Shown: piece after piece, positions 41,416-50,582 of the stretch
How positions within the stretch are numbered: position 1 is the stretch's first letter
Layout of the letters: the number at the start of each line of letters is the position of its first letter
Source of the DNA: QGNO01 sp964493125
GTDB taxonomy: Bacteria > Chloroflexota > Dehalococcoidia > Lucifugimonadales > QGNO01
DNA: 64,000 nt
Reading direction: 5' to 3'
Assembly: GCA_964493125.1 (NCBI GenBank)
Contig: CAZBMS010000002.1
Span: 8,769-72,768, forward strand
Translations under genes and position numbers: made by a program
The notes under the pieces: generated by a model
The model's input: only the letters and a program-made list of their open reading frames with translations
Databases searched by the model: none
What the model was told of the DNA's origin: nothing

Positions 41416-43437
41416 TCAAGCAACCTTTTCTTTGCTATTTTCTTCAACAATTCGCTGAGTTATATGAGCTGGAACTTCTTCATAATGGTCGAACGTCATC
41501 GTGAAGTAGCCCCTTGCCTGGGTCATAGAACGCAAATCCGTAGCGTACCTCTGGACTTCAGATTGCGGAACTTCGGCTTGTATCACCGTCGCTCCATCAG
41601 ATGGATTCATGCCTAGAATACGCGCTCTTTTTGTGTTTAGATCGCCTATGATATCTCCAGTATAAGAATCAGGAACAGTAATATCCAACTTCATAACGGG
41701 CTCAAGTAGAACTGGTGATGCCTGCTCAACCCCTTTCCTCAAAGCATACGAGCCTGCAATCTCAAAACTCATCCCAGATGAGTCGACTGGATGAGAACTG
41801 CCGTCATATAGCACAACCTTAACGTCTACTATTGGCGAGCCATTCAACGGGCCTGCTTCCAGTGATTTTGTAGCACCTTTTTCCACTGCTGGAATGTATT
41901 CCTTGGGCACATTCCCACCTACGACTGTATCAGCGAACTCAAATCCAGAACCTCTTGGAAGGGGCTGCACTTCTATCATAACGTGGGCAAATTGACCATG
42001 CCCGCCAGATTGCTTTTTGTGTCTATATTCAGTTTTGGCAACGGACGAAACAGTTTCTTTGTATGGTACTTTTGGAACTTCACTAACAAGCTCGACTCCG
42101 AACTTGCGTTTAACTTTTTCCAAGGCAACATCTATGTGAGTTTCCCCTATTCCAGACAGTAGTGTCTCACCAGTATCCTGAGAGCGAGTTAAATTAAGCG
42201 TAGGATCTTCTTCTATAAGCCGACTCAAAGAGCTTGCCATTTTATCAACATCTGCTTTGCTTTTAGGGCTTATAGCTGCTGTAACAGAAGGTTGTGGGAA
42301 TTCCCTAGCCTCCAGCTTTATAGGATTATCCTTGTTTGACAGAGTATCTAGGGTTACGGTCGCATTTAACTTGGATACCGCACCTATGTCACCTGCAGTC
42401 AGGCTTTGAGTTGTCTGTTGATTCTTGCCCAAAGGCACAAATATCTGACCTATACGCTCGTCCGTAGATCTATTTGCATTCCAAACCTGAGAGTCGCTAT
42501 TAATAGTCCCGCTAATAACCTTAAAGTACGAAAGCTTCCCCACAAATGGATCTGCGGTGGTCTTAAAAATACGTGCCGCAAATGGACCAGCAGGGTCTGG
42601 ATCTAGCTCGCTACCATCTTCCACTATAGCAGGCGGACCCTCCGACGGAGACGGCAACAAATCAATCACTGCAGTCATCAGCTCATTTATCCCTATACCA
42701 GCCGTAGATGAACCAGAAATTACAGGGACAATGTCCCCTTTTAGAACAGCACTTCTCAGTGCTTTAGATATCTCATCATCCGAAAGAGTACCTTCTTCCA
42801 GATACTTTATCGTCAAATTTTCATCGGTCTCAGCCACAGTCTCTATCAACTGCTCTCTGAGTTTATCTATTTCGGAGCCTAAAGTTGCCGTTGCGTCCAC
42901 ATCCAACAAGTTAACCACACCACTAAAATCTTGCTCGGAACCTACAGGCACCTGAATTGCAACGCATTTCCTGCCTAGAACCGCTCGTATGCTCTCCATG
43001 CAACGAAAGAAGTCTGCATTTTCTCTATCCATCTTGTTAACAAATATCATCCTCGGAAGAGCCCTAGTTTCACACATTTTCCATGCAAGTTCTGTTCCCA
43101 CTTCTACAGATGCTTGCGCGGCAACGAGCAAAAGAACAGCATCTCCGGCACTAAGGGCAGAAATAGCTTCACCCACAAAATCAGGGTAACCAGGCGCATC
43201 GATGAAATTTAGCTTCTTGCCTGATAAGTTAACTGGTGCAACACTAGCCTGAATACTGCTTTTCCTCTTGATTTCTTCCGGTTCATAATCTGATGTGGTA
43301 TTTCCATCCTCCACATTTCCCAGTCTCGGTATTGATCCAGTAGCCATCAACATTGCTTCAATCAGCGATGTCTTTCCAGTACCAGAATGGGAAAAAAGCG
43401 CAACATTGCGAATGTCACTAACGTCTATAGCAGGCAT
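41416..43437 (-). CDS. EF-G-like translation GTPase paralogue (FusA2 type)
   Basis: A 673-residue five-domain EF-G homologue. G1 reads SHSGTGKT (16-23) instead of the usual AHIDAGKT, and G3 reads DAPGY (80-84), so the catalytic His of DTPGH is replaced by Tyr84. NKMD (133-136) is intact. Domain III/IV/V landmarks such as GETHIDVALEK and YRHKKQSGGHGQFAHV are present. This combination marks the divergent EF-G-like group rather than the housekeeping elongation factor, which should be encoded elsewhere beside rpsL/rpsG. Weak or altered GTP hydrolysis is expected; the role is unknown. GGGGGG lies upstream of the ATG, with a promoter containing an inverted repeat. Confidence 0.88.
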   Translation of the reverse strand: MPAIDVSDIRNVALFSHSGTGKTSLIEAMLMATGSIPRLGNVEDGNTTSDYEPEEIKRKSSIQASVAPVNLSGKKLNFIDAPGYPDFVGEAISALSAGDAVLLLVAAQASVEVGTELAWKMCETRALPRMIFVNKMDRENADFFRCMESIRAVLGRKCVAIQVPVGSEQDFSGVVNLLDVDATATLGSEIDKLREQLIETVAETDENLTIKYLEEGTLSDDEISKALRSAVLKGDIVPVISGSSTAGIGINELMTAVIDLLPSPSEGPPAIVEDGSELDPDPAGPFAARIFKTTADPFVGKLSYFKVISGTINSDSQVWNANRSTDERIGQIFVPLGKNQQTTQSLTAGDIGAVSKLNATVTLDTLSNKDNPIKLEAREFPQPSVTAAISPKSKADVDKMASSLSRLIEEDPTLNLTRSQDTGETLLSGIGETHIDVALEKVKRKFGVELVSEVPKVPYKETVSSVAKTEYRHKKQSGGHGQFAHVMIEVQPLPRGSGFEFADTVVGGNVPKEYIPAVEKGATKSLEAGPLNGSPIVDVKVVLYDGSSHPVDSSGMSFEIAGSYALRKGVEQASPVLLEPVMKLDITVPDSYTGDIIGDLNTKRARILGMNPSDGATVIQAEVPQSEVQRYATDLRSMTQARGYFTMTFDHYEEVPAHITQRIVEENSKEKVA

Positions 43438-43476
43438 GCATTTACCCCCCTTGGCAAGGCCTCCCTAGATGGCCCC

Positions 43477-43505
43477 ATTGTAGCCAAGGAACGTTGGCTT
43501 AGCAA
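43477..43505 (-). promoter_or_regulatory. Promoter of EF-G paralogue with inverted repeat in the spacer
   Basis: Minus strand TTGCTA (43505-43500), a 17-nt spacer, then TACAAT (43482-43477). The spacer contains GCCAA-n6-TTGGC (43483-43498), a perfect 5-bp inverted repeat placed where a repressor would block polymerase. The rest of the 229-nt divergent spacer is AT-rich and shows nothing certain for the gene at 43667. Confidence 0.5.
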
Positions 43506-43666
43506 TCGTTTTACGCCAAGCCCGATTTGAATCCATTATTTGACCAAATTAACGTATATCGAACATTACTTTACTTAATCAGGTTGTCGTACATTAGTAG
43601 ATCAATAATAATAATTGACATATGAAATTGTACTTTTGACCTACCATTCACTAATCTGATCTATAG

Positions 43667-44875
43667 ATGAAAAGCTTATACTCAATAATAACCCTGTTTA
43701 TCATTTTTGTTGCCGTGCTACCTCAAGACACCCTACAAGCGACGCCGTTACGAGAAATTTCTGTACGATACCAATTTAATCTAGCTACATGGGAGACTTC
43801 ACGTCTTCCCATAAAATGGGTTTATAAAATCGGCTGGCACCTCTTTCCAATTAACCTTAAATACAGCGATCGAGTATCGATTATCGAAGATTTTTTGCTC
43901 CACAAAAAGAAAGTGGCTAAGCTTAACAATCTAATGAATGAGGCCGCCATAGGGAAAGATTCAAACTTAGAGCTTATTGAGGAACAATTTATAAAAGCTA
44001 CTAAAGACGCCAGATCGATACAGATGAACGCGGAGGAGGCTTTCGAATCGGCTATATCAGATACTATCAGATCCGAAAAAATACCTAGTGTAATGGTGGG
44101 GCCATTTTTCTTTCCGCCTGTAGATTTCGTATTTGAACCACTGCCTACAATATTAGTCACTTCACGCAGAGACAAAATAGAACGTTTGGAGTCAATATTT
44201 CTTGAAGCTGATCTGCCGCCTTCCAAACGTGAGATTTTAGAAACCAGAATTCTCAATGAACAGGGAGTATCCGCAATCGTAAATAACATCGGAGGACTTT
44301 CAACTTTCCCCAACATGTTAACCACCCATGATCTGCGTACCACTATAGAAATCGCCGGACACGAGTGGCTTCACAGTCATCTATTTTTTCAGCCGCTCGG
44401 TCGTAATATCCACAAAGATTCAAACATGAACATTATAAACGAAACAACCGCTAATATATTCGGCAAGGAATTAAGTGACCTTGTTTACGCTCAATTGACC
44501 GGAGAAACTGCCCCAAAATATATTGTGGGCCAAACGGAGCCTTATGCGTGCCCAGAGGGTCTTTTTTGTTTTAATGAAGAGATGAGAAAAACCAGGCTCA
44601 AGGCAGACGCACTTTTGGAAGAAGGTGAAATAGAGAAAGCAGAGAATTATTTAGAAAAACAACGTCAAATATTCGTTAACAATGGGTACTCGATTAGAAA
44701 ACTCAACCAAGCATTTTTTGCATTCCATGGTACCTACTCGGATAGCCCAACATCCATTAGCCCAATAAATGACCAATTACTTCATATCAGAAAAGGCTCT
44801 TCATCTCTAGGCGATTTCATTCGTAAGATTGAAGTAATATCCGATCATAAGCAGCTACTAGAACTTCTGGAATAG
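43667..44875 (+). CDS. Secreted putative zinc metalloprotease (HExxH, gluzincin-like)
   Basis: 402 residues with a signal peptide (about 1-25, ending LQA). A basic helical region follows. The zinc motif HEWLH lies at 232-236 inside IAGHEWLHSHLFF, and a likely third ligand Glu259 in NETTA sits 23 residues later, the spacing and NExx[AS] form seen in gluzincins such as thermolysin relatives. The downstream part has a helical hairpin rich in Glu/Lys (LLEEGEIEKAENYLEKQRQIF) and the phrase FFAFHGTYSDSP. I do not recognise a specific peptidase family. Lack of a lipobox or later membrane helix suggests a secreted or cell-surface enzyme. Confidence 0.65.
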   Translation: MKSLYSIITLFIIFVAVLPQDTLQATPLREISVRYQFNLATWETSRLPIKWVYKIGWHLFPINLKYSDRVSIIEDFLLHKKKVAKLNNLMNEAAIGKDSNLELIEEQFIKATKDARSIQMNAEEAFESAISDTIRSEKIPSVMVGPFFFPPVDFVFEPLPTILVTSRRDKIERLESIFLEADLPPSKREILETRILNEQGVSAIVNNIGGLSTFPNMLTTHDLRTTIEIAGHEWLHSHLFFQPLGRNIHKDSNMNIINETTANIFGKELSDLVYAQLTGETAPKYIVGQTEPYACPEGLFCFNEEMRKTRLKADALLEEGEIEKAENYLEKQRQIFVNNGYSIRKLNQAFFAFHGTYSDSPTSISPINDQLLHIRKGSSSLGDFIRKIEVISDHKQLLELLE

Positions 44876-44989
44876 AAAGGGATTGCCTAGCCCTGATCAC
44901 TTGAGTTCAAGATATCTTCTTTGTGTTTCCAAGAACAAATTTAGCTTTATACACAATTAGTTTATTTCTTTCATGAGTTATTATCGTTG

Positions 44990-44998
44990 TGCTATCAT
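44990..44998 (+). promoter_or_regulatory. Extended -10 promoter for the ybeY-dnaX cluster
   Basis: TGC followed by TATCAT (44993-44998). Transcription would begin near 45005, only about 11 nt before ATG 45016. This argues against the GTG at 44989 as the ybeY start. Confidence 0.45.
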
Positions 44999-45015
44999 CT
45001 GCCAATGATGACGGT

Positions 45016-45549
45016 ATGACAGGACAACAGATAGATGTTCAAATACGTCCCGAGTTCCAAAAATCATTGTCCGACACTTGGGTAGGCAAAGTGGCCAAGC
45101 TGGCTTTGATAAAAGGATTGGCGTCATCTGGAATTCCAAATGACGGACATAGATTAAGCTTACTAGTAACCGGAGATGACGTAGTTCGTGATTTAAACCG
45201 AACTTACAGGGGGTTAGATAAAACCACCGATGTCCTTGCATTCTCCTCCGAGCATCCAGGTGTGTATATGGGTAAGGATCAGCCTTATAAATCCAATTTC
45301 GAGAGTCCATTCATAACTCCAGAGGAGTATGGACATTTTGTCGGTGAAGTAATAATTTCATACCCTCAGTGTGCAAGACAAGCAACTTCAGAAGGTAAAA
45401 CTGCGAAAGATGAAATGGCACTACTTATAGCTCATGGAGTTTTACATCTAATCGGATTCGACCATTTAGAGCCGAAAGAGGAACTGGTGATGAAGGGCGT
45501 GGAAACAGAAATCCTTTCCGGAATTGAAAGATCGGAGATACAGCTTTGA
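45016..45549 (+). CDS. ybeY: Endoribonuclease YbeY (rRNA maturation)
   Basis: A zinc-dependent single-strand RNase acting in 16S rRNA 3' maturation and ribosome quality control. 177 residues from ATG 45016. The triple-His metal motif HGVLHLIGFDH is intact near the C-terminus, preceded by DEMALLIAHG. TYRGLDKTTDVLAF and VGEVIIS are the other landmarks. Between them is a loop about 25 residues longer than in E. coli. The start is favoured over GTG 44989 because the -10 element overlaps the latter. The stop overlaps the TTG start of dnaX. Confidence 0.9.
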   Translation: MTGQQIDVQIRPEFQKSLSDTWVGKVAKLALIKGLASSGIPNDGHRLSLLVTGDDVVRDLNRTYRGLDKTTDVLAFSSEHPGVYMGKDQPYKSNFESPFITPEEYGHFVGEVIISYPQCARQATSEGKTAKDEMALLIAHGVLHLIGFDHLEPKEELVMKGVETEILSGIERSEIQL

Positions 45550-47195
45550 CATCTTCAAGCGTTTTCTACAGGAAATGGAGGCCACAAACATTCGACGATT
45601 TAGTCGGACAGGAGCCAATATCCAGAGCTATAAGACAAGCGATAATAACCGGTAACGTTTCTCACGCGTACCTATTTTGCGGACCACGAGGAACAGGCAA
45701 AACAAGTACAGCTAGAATATTTACGAAGGCCGTTAATTGTCTTGATGCAACCGAAGGCAATCCTTGCAACAACTGCACGTTATGTATTTCGGTAAATGAA
45801 GGTACAGCTATAGACCTTTTGGAACTAGATACGGCCAGCAATCGTGGAATCGATGAGATCAAAAGCATCAGAGACAAAGCAAACTACGCTGCATTGGAGG
45901 CCAAATACAAAGTCTATGTCCTAGACGAGGCCCATATGTTAACTAGGGAAGCATCTAATGCACTCCTTAAAACACTAGAGGAACCGCCGGCACACGTAAT
46001 TTTCATACTAGCCACTACTGAACCACATAGATTAACTAATACCATAATTTCAAGATGTCAACGATTTGACTTCAGACGAATTTCTACCAACGCAATGACT
46101 GAAAGGCTAATAAAAATCGCGGATTCGGAGAACGTAAATGTAGATGGCTCGGTTTTAGATGCAATTACAAAACAATCCACTGGTAGCCTTAGAGATGCAG
46201 AAACCTTACTTGAACAAGCCATAACCTCGTTTGGAAGTCCGCTTACTATACAAGATGTAAATATACTGCTCGGATTGGCTTCGGATGAACGTGTTCGCGA
46301 CTTGATCAGATACATTTTAATAGGCGATATAACAAACTCCTTCAAAATTTTGAACCAATTAGCAACCGAGGGCACAGACCTTGTACAGCTTCAAAGGCAA
46401 ATGGTAGACGAATTGCGAAACATGCTATTGATAAAATTCGGAGGGGCAGAACTAGTAGCTCAACCTTCTGAAATAATCAAAGAACAATCCCTCATAATTA
46501 TGAATGTTGAACAGGCAACCATTCTGACAACGCTACGTGCTATAGGTCAAATAAACTCTCGTAGGGATATACCTTCTACCCTTCCAATTGAACTAGCAAT
46601 CTTAAATTCGATTCAAGACTCTTCAGAGAACCTTACTATTGATCCCGCTAGAAGAAACTCTGAACCATCCAAGGTAGTGACACCATTTAGATCAAAATCT
46701 GAACCCGAATCGGAGAACGGGGCTTCGGTAGTCAAAGCAGACGACACACCAAATACCGAAAACCATAATCCAGACTCAGGCACTACTGAAAAATTGCAGT
46801 CTCCAACAACAATATCGATGATAGCCCAAAGCGAAAATGACGATACATTGCAAAAAGAATGGCCTAGTATCATCAAAGCCCTAAGCAAAGTTAAAGCAAG
46901 GCGATTTAATATGGGCGCTCTATTGAGAGATTGTAAAAAGGCTAATATTGACGGAGACACTCTAAAATTAGGATTTTCCCACAGGTCTCACATGGAGCGT
47001 TTCATTGATGAGATTGATAATCCTGAAAGTAAACTGAACTTAATTTCAACGGTCTCTAATATATCTGGGACAAACCCTGTAAATGTTTCTTGTTACCTAT
47101 TAGACAGGGAAGAACATAAGAAAAACCCTAAAGACAATGCGCTAGTGCAAGCCGCGATAAACTTGGGAGGTAAACTTGTTGAGGAACAAGAATAA
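45546..47195 (+). CDS. dnaX: DNA polymerase III subunit gamma/tau
   Basis: The clamp-loader ATPase, 549 residues, starting at a TTG that overlaps the ybeY stop. Walker A GPRGTGKTSTAR, the four-Cys zinc module (CLDATEGNPCNNCTLC), Walker B VYVLDEAHML and the sensor TTEPHRL are intact. The C-terminal tau region (about 390-549) has a variable Ser/Glu linker then a folded part. No A6G slippery sequence was found, so a frameshifted gamma form is not predicted. It heads ybaB-recR-recO, the common bacterial arrangement. Confidence 0.94.
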   Translation: MTSSSVFYRKWRPQTFDDLVGQEPISRAIRQAIITGNVSHAYLFCGPRGTGKTSTARIFTKAVNCLDATEGNPCNNCTLCISVNEGTAIDLLELDTASNRGIDEIKSIRDKANYAALEAKYKVYVLDEAHMLTREASNALLKTLEEPPAHVIFILATTEPHRLTNTIISRCQRFDFRRISTNAMTERLIKIADSENVNVDGSVLDAITKQSTGSLRDAETLLEQAITSFGSPLTIQDVNILLGLASDERVRDLIRYILIGDITNSFKILNQLATEGTDLVQLQRQMVDELRNMLLIKFGGAELVAQPSEIIKEQSLIIMNVEQATILTTLRAIGQINSRRDIPSTLPIELAILNSIQDSSENLTIDPARRNSEPSKVVTPFRSKSEPESENGASVVKADDTPNTENHNPDSGTTEKLQSPTTISMIAQSENDDTLQKEWPSIIKALSKVKARRFNMGALLRDCKKANIDGDTLKLGFSHRSHMERFIDEIDNPESKLNLISTVSNISGTNPVNVSCYLLDREEHKKNPKDNALVQAAINLGGKLVEEQE

Positions 47196-47197
47196 CT

Positions 47198-47500
47198 ATG
47201 AATAAAAACTTATTAAAACAAGCACAGGAATTGCAAAAACGTATAAATGATGCTCAGGTACAACTTGAGAACGAAACAGTGGAAGCGACATCTGGAGGCG
47301 GAGTTGTGTCTACAGAGGTAAGTGGTAAACAGAAGCTGCTTTCCATAAAAATAGACCCCTCAGTAATAGATTCTCAAGACCCAGCGATGTTGGAAGACCT
47401 AATAATCGCAGCAGTTAATGAAGGATTAGACAAGTCACAGAAATTAATGGCAGAGCGGTTGGGGAAGATCACTGGAGGCATTGGTATACCTGGACTATAG
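47198..47500 (+). CDS. ybaB: YbaB/EbfC family nucleoid-associated protein
   Basis: 100 residues, 2 nt after dnaX. A tweezer-shaped DNA-binding dimer is expected. The N-terminal coiled coil (LKQAQELQKRINDAQVQL), the beta part GGGVVSTEVSGKQKLLSIKI, and the C-terminal LIIAAVNEGLDKSQKLMAERL match the family throughout. Linked to recR downstream as in many bacteria, consistent with repair or nucleoid work. About 125 nt separates it from recR. Confidence 0.92.
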   Translation: MNKNLLKQAQELQKRINDAQVQLENETVEATSGGGVVSTEVSGKQKLLSIKIDPSVIDSQDPAMLEDLIIAAVNEGLDKSQKLMAERLGKITGGIGIPGL

Positions 47501-47625
47501 TTGATTTGTACAGCAATTACTTGAATAACCAAACTACAAACCCGCTCTCACTAACTGAAATCTGGAACATAAAATACACTCAGGGAATATGGCCAACATA
47601 CTGACATCAAACACTACTACTAATT

Positions 47626-48240
47626 ATGACTAACAGCGACTTTTTGCCAACTGCAGAGCCCGTCGCTCGGCTAATACAGGAGTTTCACAAGTTGCCAGGA
47701 GTAGGATCAAAAACCGCTCAACGGCTAACGTACCACCTTGTCCGCATGCCCAAAGCCGAGTCTGAGAATCTTGCTGAAGCTATCCTAGCGATGAAGGAAC
47801 GTACGATCCTATGTTCTCAATGCCAAAACATTTCCGAAAACGATCCGTGCCCAATTTGCCTGGATCCACAGAGAGATATTACTAGGATATGTGTACTAGA
47901 AGAACCTCTCGATGTTTTAGCTATTGAACGAACCCATGCCTATAAAGGTCTTTATCACGTACTTCACGGTGCCATATCGCCAATAAATGGGATAGGCCCA
48001 GATGAATTACGAATTAGCGAATTGCTTACACAAATCAAGGCTGGGAATGTAACCGAAGTAATAGTTGCAACAAATCCCAACCTTGAGGGCGAAGCTACGG
48101 CAATGTATTTGCACAAACTTATATCTCACTTAGTCGAAAAAGTGACGCGGCTTGCTAGGGGTCTACCAATAGGCGGCGATCTAGAATACGCGGATCAAAT
48201 CACCCTCACTCGTGCCTTCGAAGGCAGACAGGAATTCTAG
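47626..48240 (+). CDS. recR: Recombination mediator RecR
   Basis: 204 residues. N-terminal helix-hairpin-helix (LPGVGSKTAQRLTYHLV), the four-Cys zinc finger CSQCQNISENDPCPIC, then the Toprim domain (ICVLEEPLDVLAIERT; TNPNLEGEATAMYL) and the C-terminal GGDLEYADQITL. It forms rings that load RecA with RecO. No strong ribosome site precedes the ATG. The stop codon abuts the ATG of recO (0-nt gap), so the two repair partners are co-translated. Confidence 0.95.
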   Translation: MTNSDFLPTAEPVARLIQEFHKLPGVGSKTAQRLTYHLVRMPKAESENLAEAILAMKERTILCSQCQNISENDPCPICLDPQRDITRICVLEEPLDVLAIERTHAYKGLYHVLHGAISPINGIGPDELRISELLTQIKAGNVTEVIVATNPNLEGEATAMYLHKLISHLVEKVTRLARGLPIGGDLEYADQITLTRAFEGRQEF

Positions 48241-49029
48241 ATGAGTGCGCCAAGGACGTACAATACCGAGGGTTTAGTATTGAGATCTTACCCTTTAGGA
48301 GAAACAGATAGAATACTCACAATATTTTCAAAAACTTCTGGGAAATTAAGAGTTTCAGCGAGAGGTTTAAGAAAACCTAAGAGTAAGTTGGCTGGGCACC
48401 TTGAACCACTCACATGTGCATATTTAACTATTTCAAGAGGGCGAACTTTAGATATCATTACCGGAGCCGAATCTAAAGAATCATTCTCCTCTATCAAGGA
48501 AAATTTAAATAAACTTTCGAGTGCAATCTATTTAACTGAGCTTGTAGACACAATAAATCCGCTCGAGGCACCTAACCCATACGGGTATTCCATTTATCTT
48601 GAGGGATTGCAAGCGCTTGAAAAAGAATCGTCAAATACGCAGTTGATTGTACGTTATATGGAACTACACCTGTTAATTCAGGCTGGTTATTCTCCTGAGT
48701 TACATCAGTGTACAGAGTGTCAGGATAATATAATTGAAGGGAATCATTATTTTGACTCGAGTCACGGCGGGGTGATTTGCGAAAGGTGTATTAACAACCA
48801 AACAAATTTCCGTCCCATTTCTGTAGCAGCACTGAAAGTGCTGCGTTTCTTCGCAAAGTCTACTCTAAAGGAGTCTCTTTCTTTGAAAACAGATGAGCCG
48901 TTAGAATTCGAGTTGCGATCTTTGATGGACGCCTACATAAGGTATACACTAGATAGAGAGGTTCTATCCAAATCATTCATCAGATCTGTTTCTGAGCTAG
49001 GAGAAACAGTTAATATATCAACAACTTAA
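48241..49029 (+). CDS. recO: DNA repair protein RecO
   Basis: 262 residues. N-terminal OB fold (TEGLVLRSYPLGETDRILTI; SGKLRVSARGLRKPKS), a helical middle, and a zinc module C-x2-C (CTECQDN) with a later C-x2-C (CERC), as in the RecO_C family. It mediates RecA loading and strand annealing together with RecR encoded directly before it. Ends 11 nt before the biotin carboxylase start. Confidence 0.92.
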   Translation: MSAPRTYNTEGLVLRSYPLGETDRILTIFSKTSGKLRVSARGLRKPKSKLAGHLEPLTCAYLTISRGRTLDIITGAESKESFSSIKENLNKLSSAIYLTELVDTINPLEAPNPYGYSIYLEGLQALEKESSNTQLIVRYMELHLLIQAGYSPELHQCTECQDNIIEGNHYFDSSHGGVICERCINNQTNFRPISVAALKVLRFFAKSTLKESLSLKTDEPLEFELRSLMDAYIRYTLDREVLSKSFIRSVSELGETVNISTT

Positions 49030-49040
49030 GGTGATCTATA

Positions 49041-50582
49041 TTGGCTAGAAAGAAAAAAGGGGCGAACAGCTCAAACCCAGTTTTCAATAAAATACTCGTG
49101 GCTAACAGGGGTGAAATTGCTTGCCGCATCATGAAGACTTGCAAGAAACTCGGAATCAAAACTGTGGCCATATATTCGGACGCTGACAAACGCTCTGATC
49201 ACGTAAAGATGGCCGACGAAGCCATACGAGTCGGCAAAGCGCCAGCATCAGAAAGCTATCTAAATATAAAGTCCATTCTAAGAGCTGCGAAGAGGTCAGG
49301 GGCTGAAGCAATACACCCAGGTTATGGTTTCCTCTCTGAAAATCCTGACTTCGCAAACGCTTGCGGGAAATCCGGGGTGGTTTTTATAGGCCCATCGTCC
49401 CAAGTAATGAATTTAATGAAAGACAAAATTCAGGCTCGGCGCCTTGCGGCTGAAGCTGGATTACCTTTGCTCCCAGGATCTGACGGAATAGTTACAGACG
49501 AAGACGCAGCCTCAACAGCAAGAGAGATTGGTTTTCCAGTAATGCTTAAAGCAACAGCAGGTGGCGGAGGTATAGGTATTCGGCTAATCCACAACGAAGA
49601 CGAGCTGCCTGAAAATTTAAAAAGAGCTAGGGCTTTAGCTGAAAGCTCTTTCGGTAATTCGGAGATGTACCTGGAAAAATATCTTGAGCATCCCTCTCAC
49701 ATAGAAGTACAGGTACTGGCTGACAATTATGGGAATGCCTTACATCTATTCGAGCGAGATTGCTCAGTACAGAGGCGTAATCAGAAAATCATAGAAGAAA
49801 CTCCAGCCAGAAAACTTGGCAGACGCCAAAGGAAAAAAATATGTGAGGCTGCCCTGAAGCTCGTCCGACACTTAAACTACACAAACGCAGGAACTGTTGA
49901 ATTTATTGTTGATCAATCAGGAGATTTCCATTTCCTCGAAATGAATACTCGCCTGCAAGTTGAACACCCTGTCACAGAAATGGTAACTGGTATAGACATA
50001 GTAGAGCAACAAATCCATATCGCTGCTAATAAAACATTGACACTAGATCAAGACGACATCAAAAGTAGAGGGCATTCGATAGAAGCCAGAATCTATCCGG
50101 AAGACCCAGTAACTTTTATTCCGTTTACTGGCACAATAAATAAGATAGTACAAGCAGATAAAGATAACGTGAGAATTGACAGCGGAATGTCTTCAGGTCA
50201 AGAAATTTCTTCCTACTACGACCCTTTAATATCAAAAGTTATCGTTTGGGGAAAATCAAGAAAAAGAGCTATAAGCGCACTTATAGAAGCCCTGAATGAC
50301 TATCATATTGAAGGAATTGTTAACAATATTCCAGTAATACGTGACGTACTTGAAGATGACGTGTTCAAGGACAATAAGTACTCGACACACATACTGCGTA
50401 GGCTATCCGAAGACCCTAATCGCGTACTTAGCCCACAAGAGGAAAGGGAAGCAACCGCCGCTATTGCTGTGGCTTTAGGAACTCTATTCGGCAACGGACA
50501 AACAAGGCGAACAAACGCATGGAAGACCTACGGTCGTTCCATGCAAATGGCACCCAGAGCGGATAGAGGGATTCTATGGTAA
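49041..50582 (+). CDS. Biotin carboxylase subunit of an acyl-CoA/acetyl-CoA carboxylase
   Basis: 513 residues from TTG 49041 (AAGGTGAT upstream). ATP-dependent carboxylation of biotin on a carrier protein. Landmarks are KILVANRGEIACRIMKT, HPGYGFLSEN, the glycine-rich ATP lid KATAGGGGIGIRL, ERDCSVQRRNQKIIEE, and MNTRLQVEHPVTE with catalytic residues. A basic leader (ARKKKG) precedes the usual start. The paired carrier-protein gene overlaps by 7 nt; no carboxyltransferase is in the window, so whether it serves acetyl-CoA, propionyl-CoA or pyruvate is open. Confidence 0.92.
   Translation: MARKKKGANSSNPVFNKILVANRGEIACRIMKTCKKLGIKTVAIYSDADKRSDHVKMADEAIRVGKAPASESYLNIKSILRAAKRSGAEAIHPGYGFLSENPDFANACGKSGVVFIGPSSQVMNLMKDKIQARRLAAEAGLPLLPGSDGIVTDEDAASTAREIGFPVMLKATAGGGGIGIRLIHNEDELPENLKRARALAESSFGNSEMYLEKYLEHPSHIEVQVLADNYGNALHLFERDCSVQRRNQKIIEETPARKLGRRQRKKICEAALKLVRHLNYTNAGTVEFIVDQSGDFHFLEMNTRLQVEHPVTEMVTGIDIVEQQIHIAANKTLTLDQDDIKSRGHSIEARIYPEDPVTFIPFTGTINKIVQADKDNVRIDSGMSSGQEISSYYDPLISKVIVWGKSRKRAISALIEALNDYHIEGIVNNIPVIRDVLEDDVFKDNKYSTHILRRLSEDPNRVLSPQEEREATAAIAVALGTLFGNGQTRRTNAWKTYGRSMQMAPRADRGILW

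Noticed and set aside
43822..44343. A 173-codon minus-strand frame inside the secreted metalloprotease gene
   Set aside because: Antisense to a gene with signal peptide and HExxH motif. The translation is Ser/Ile-rich without domain features.
45546..47195. Programmed frameshift in dnaX to make a short gamma form
   Set aside because: No A6G-type slippery run was found. Only A5G stretches occur, with no clear downstream hairpin.
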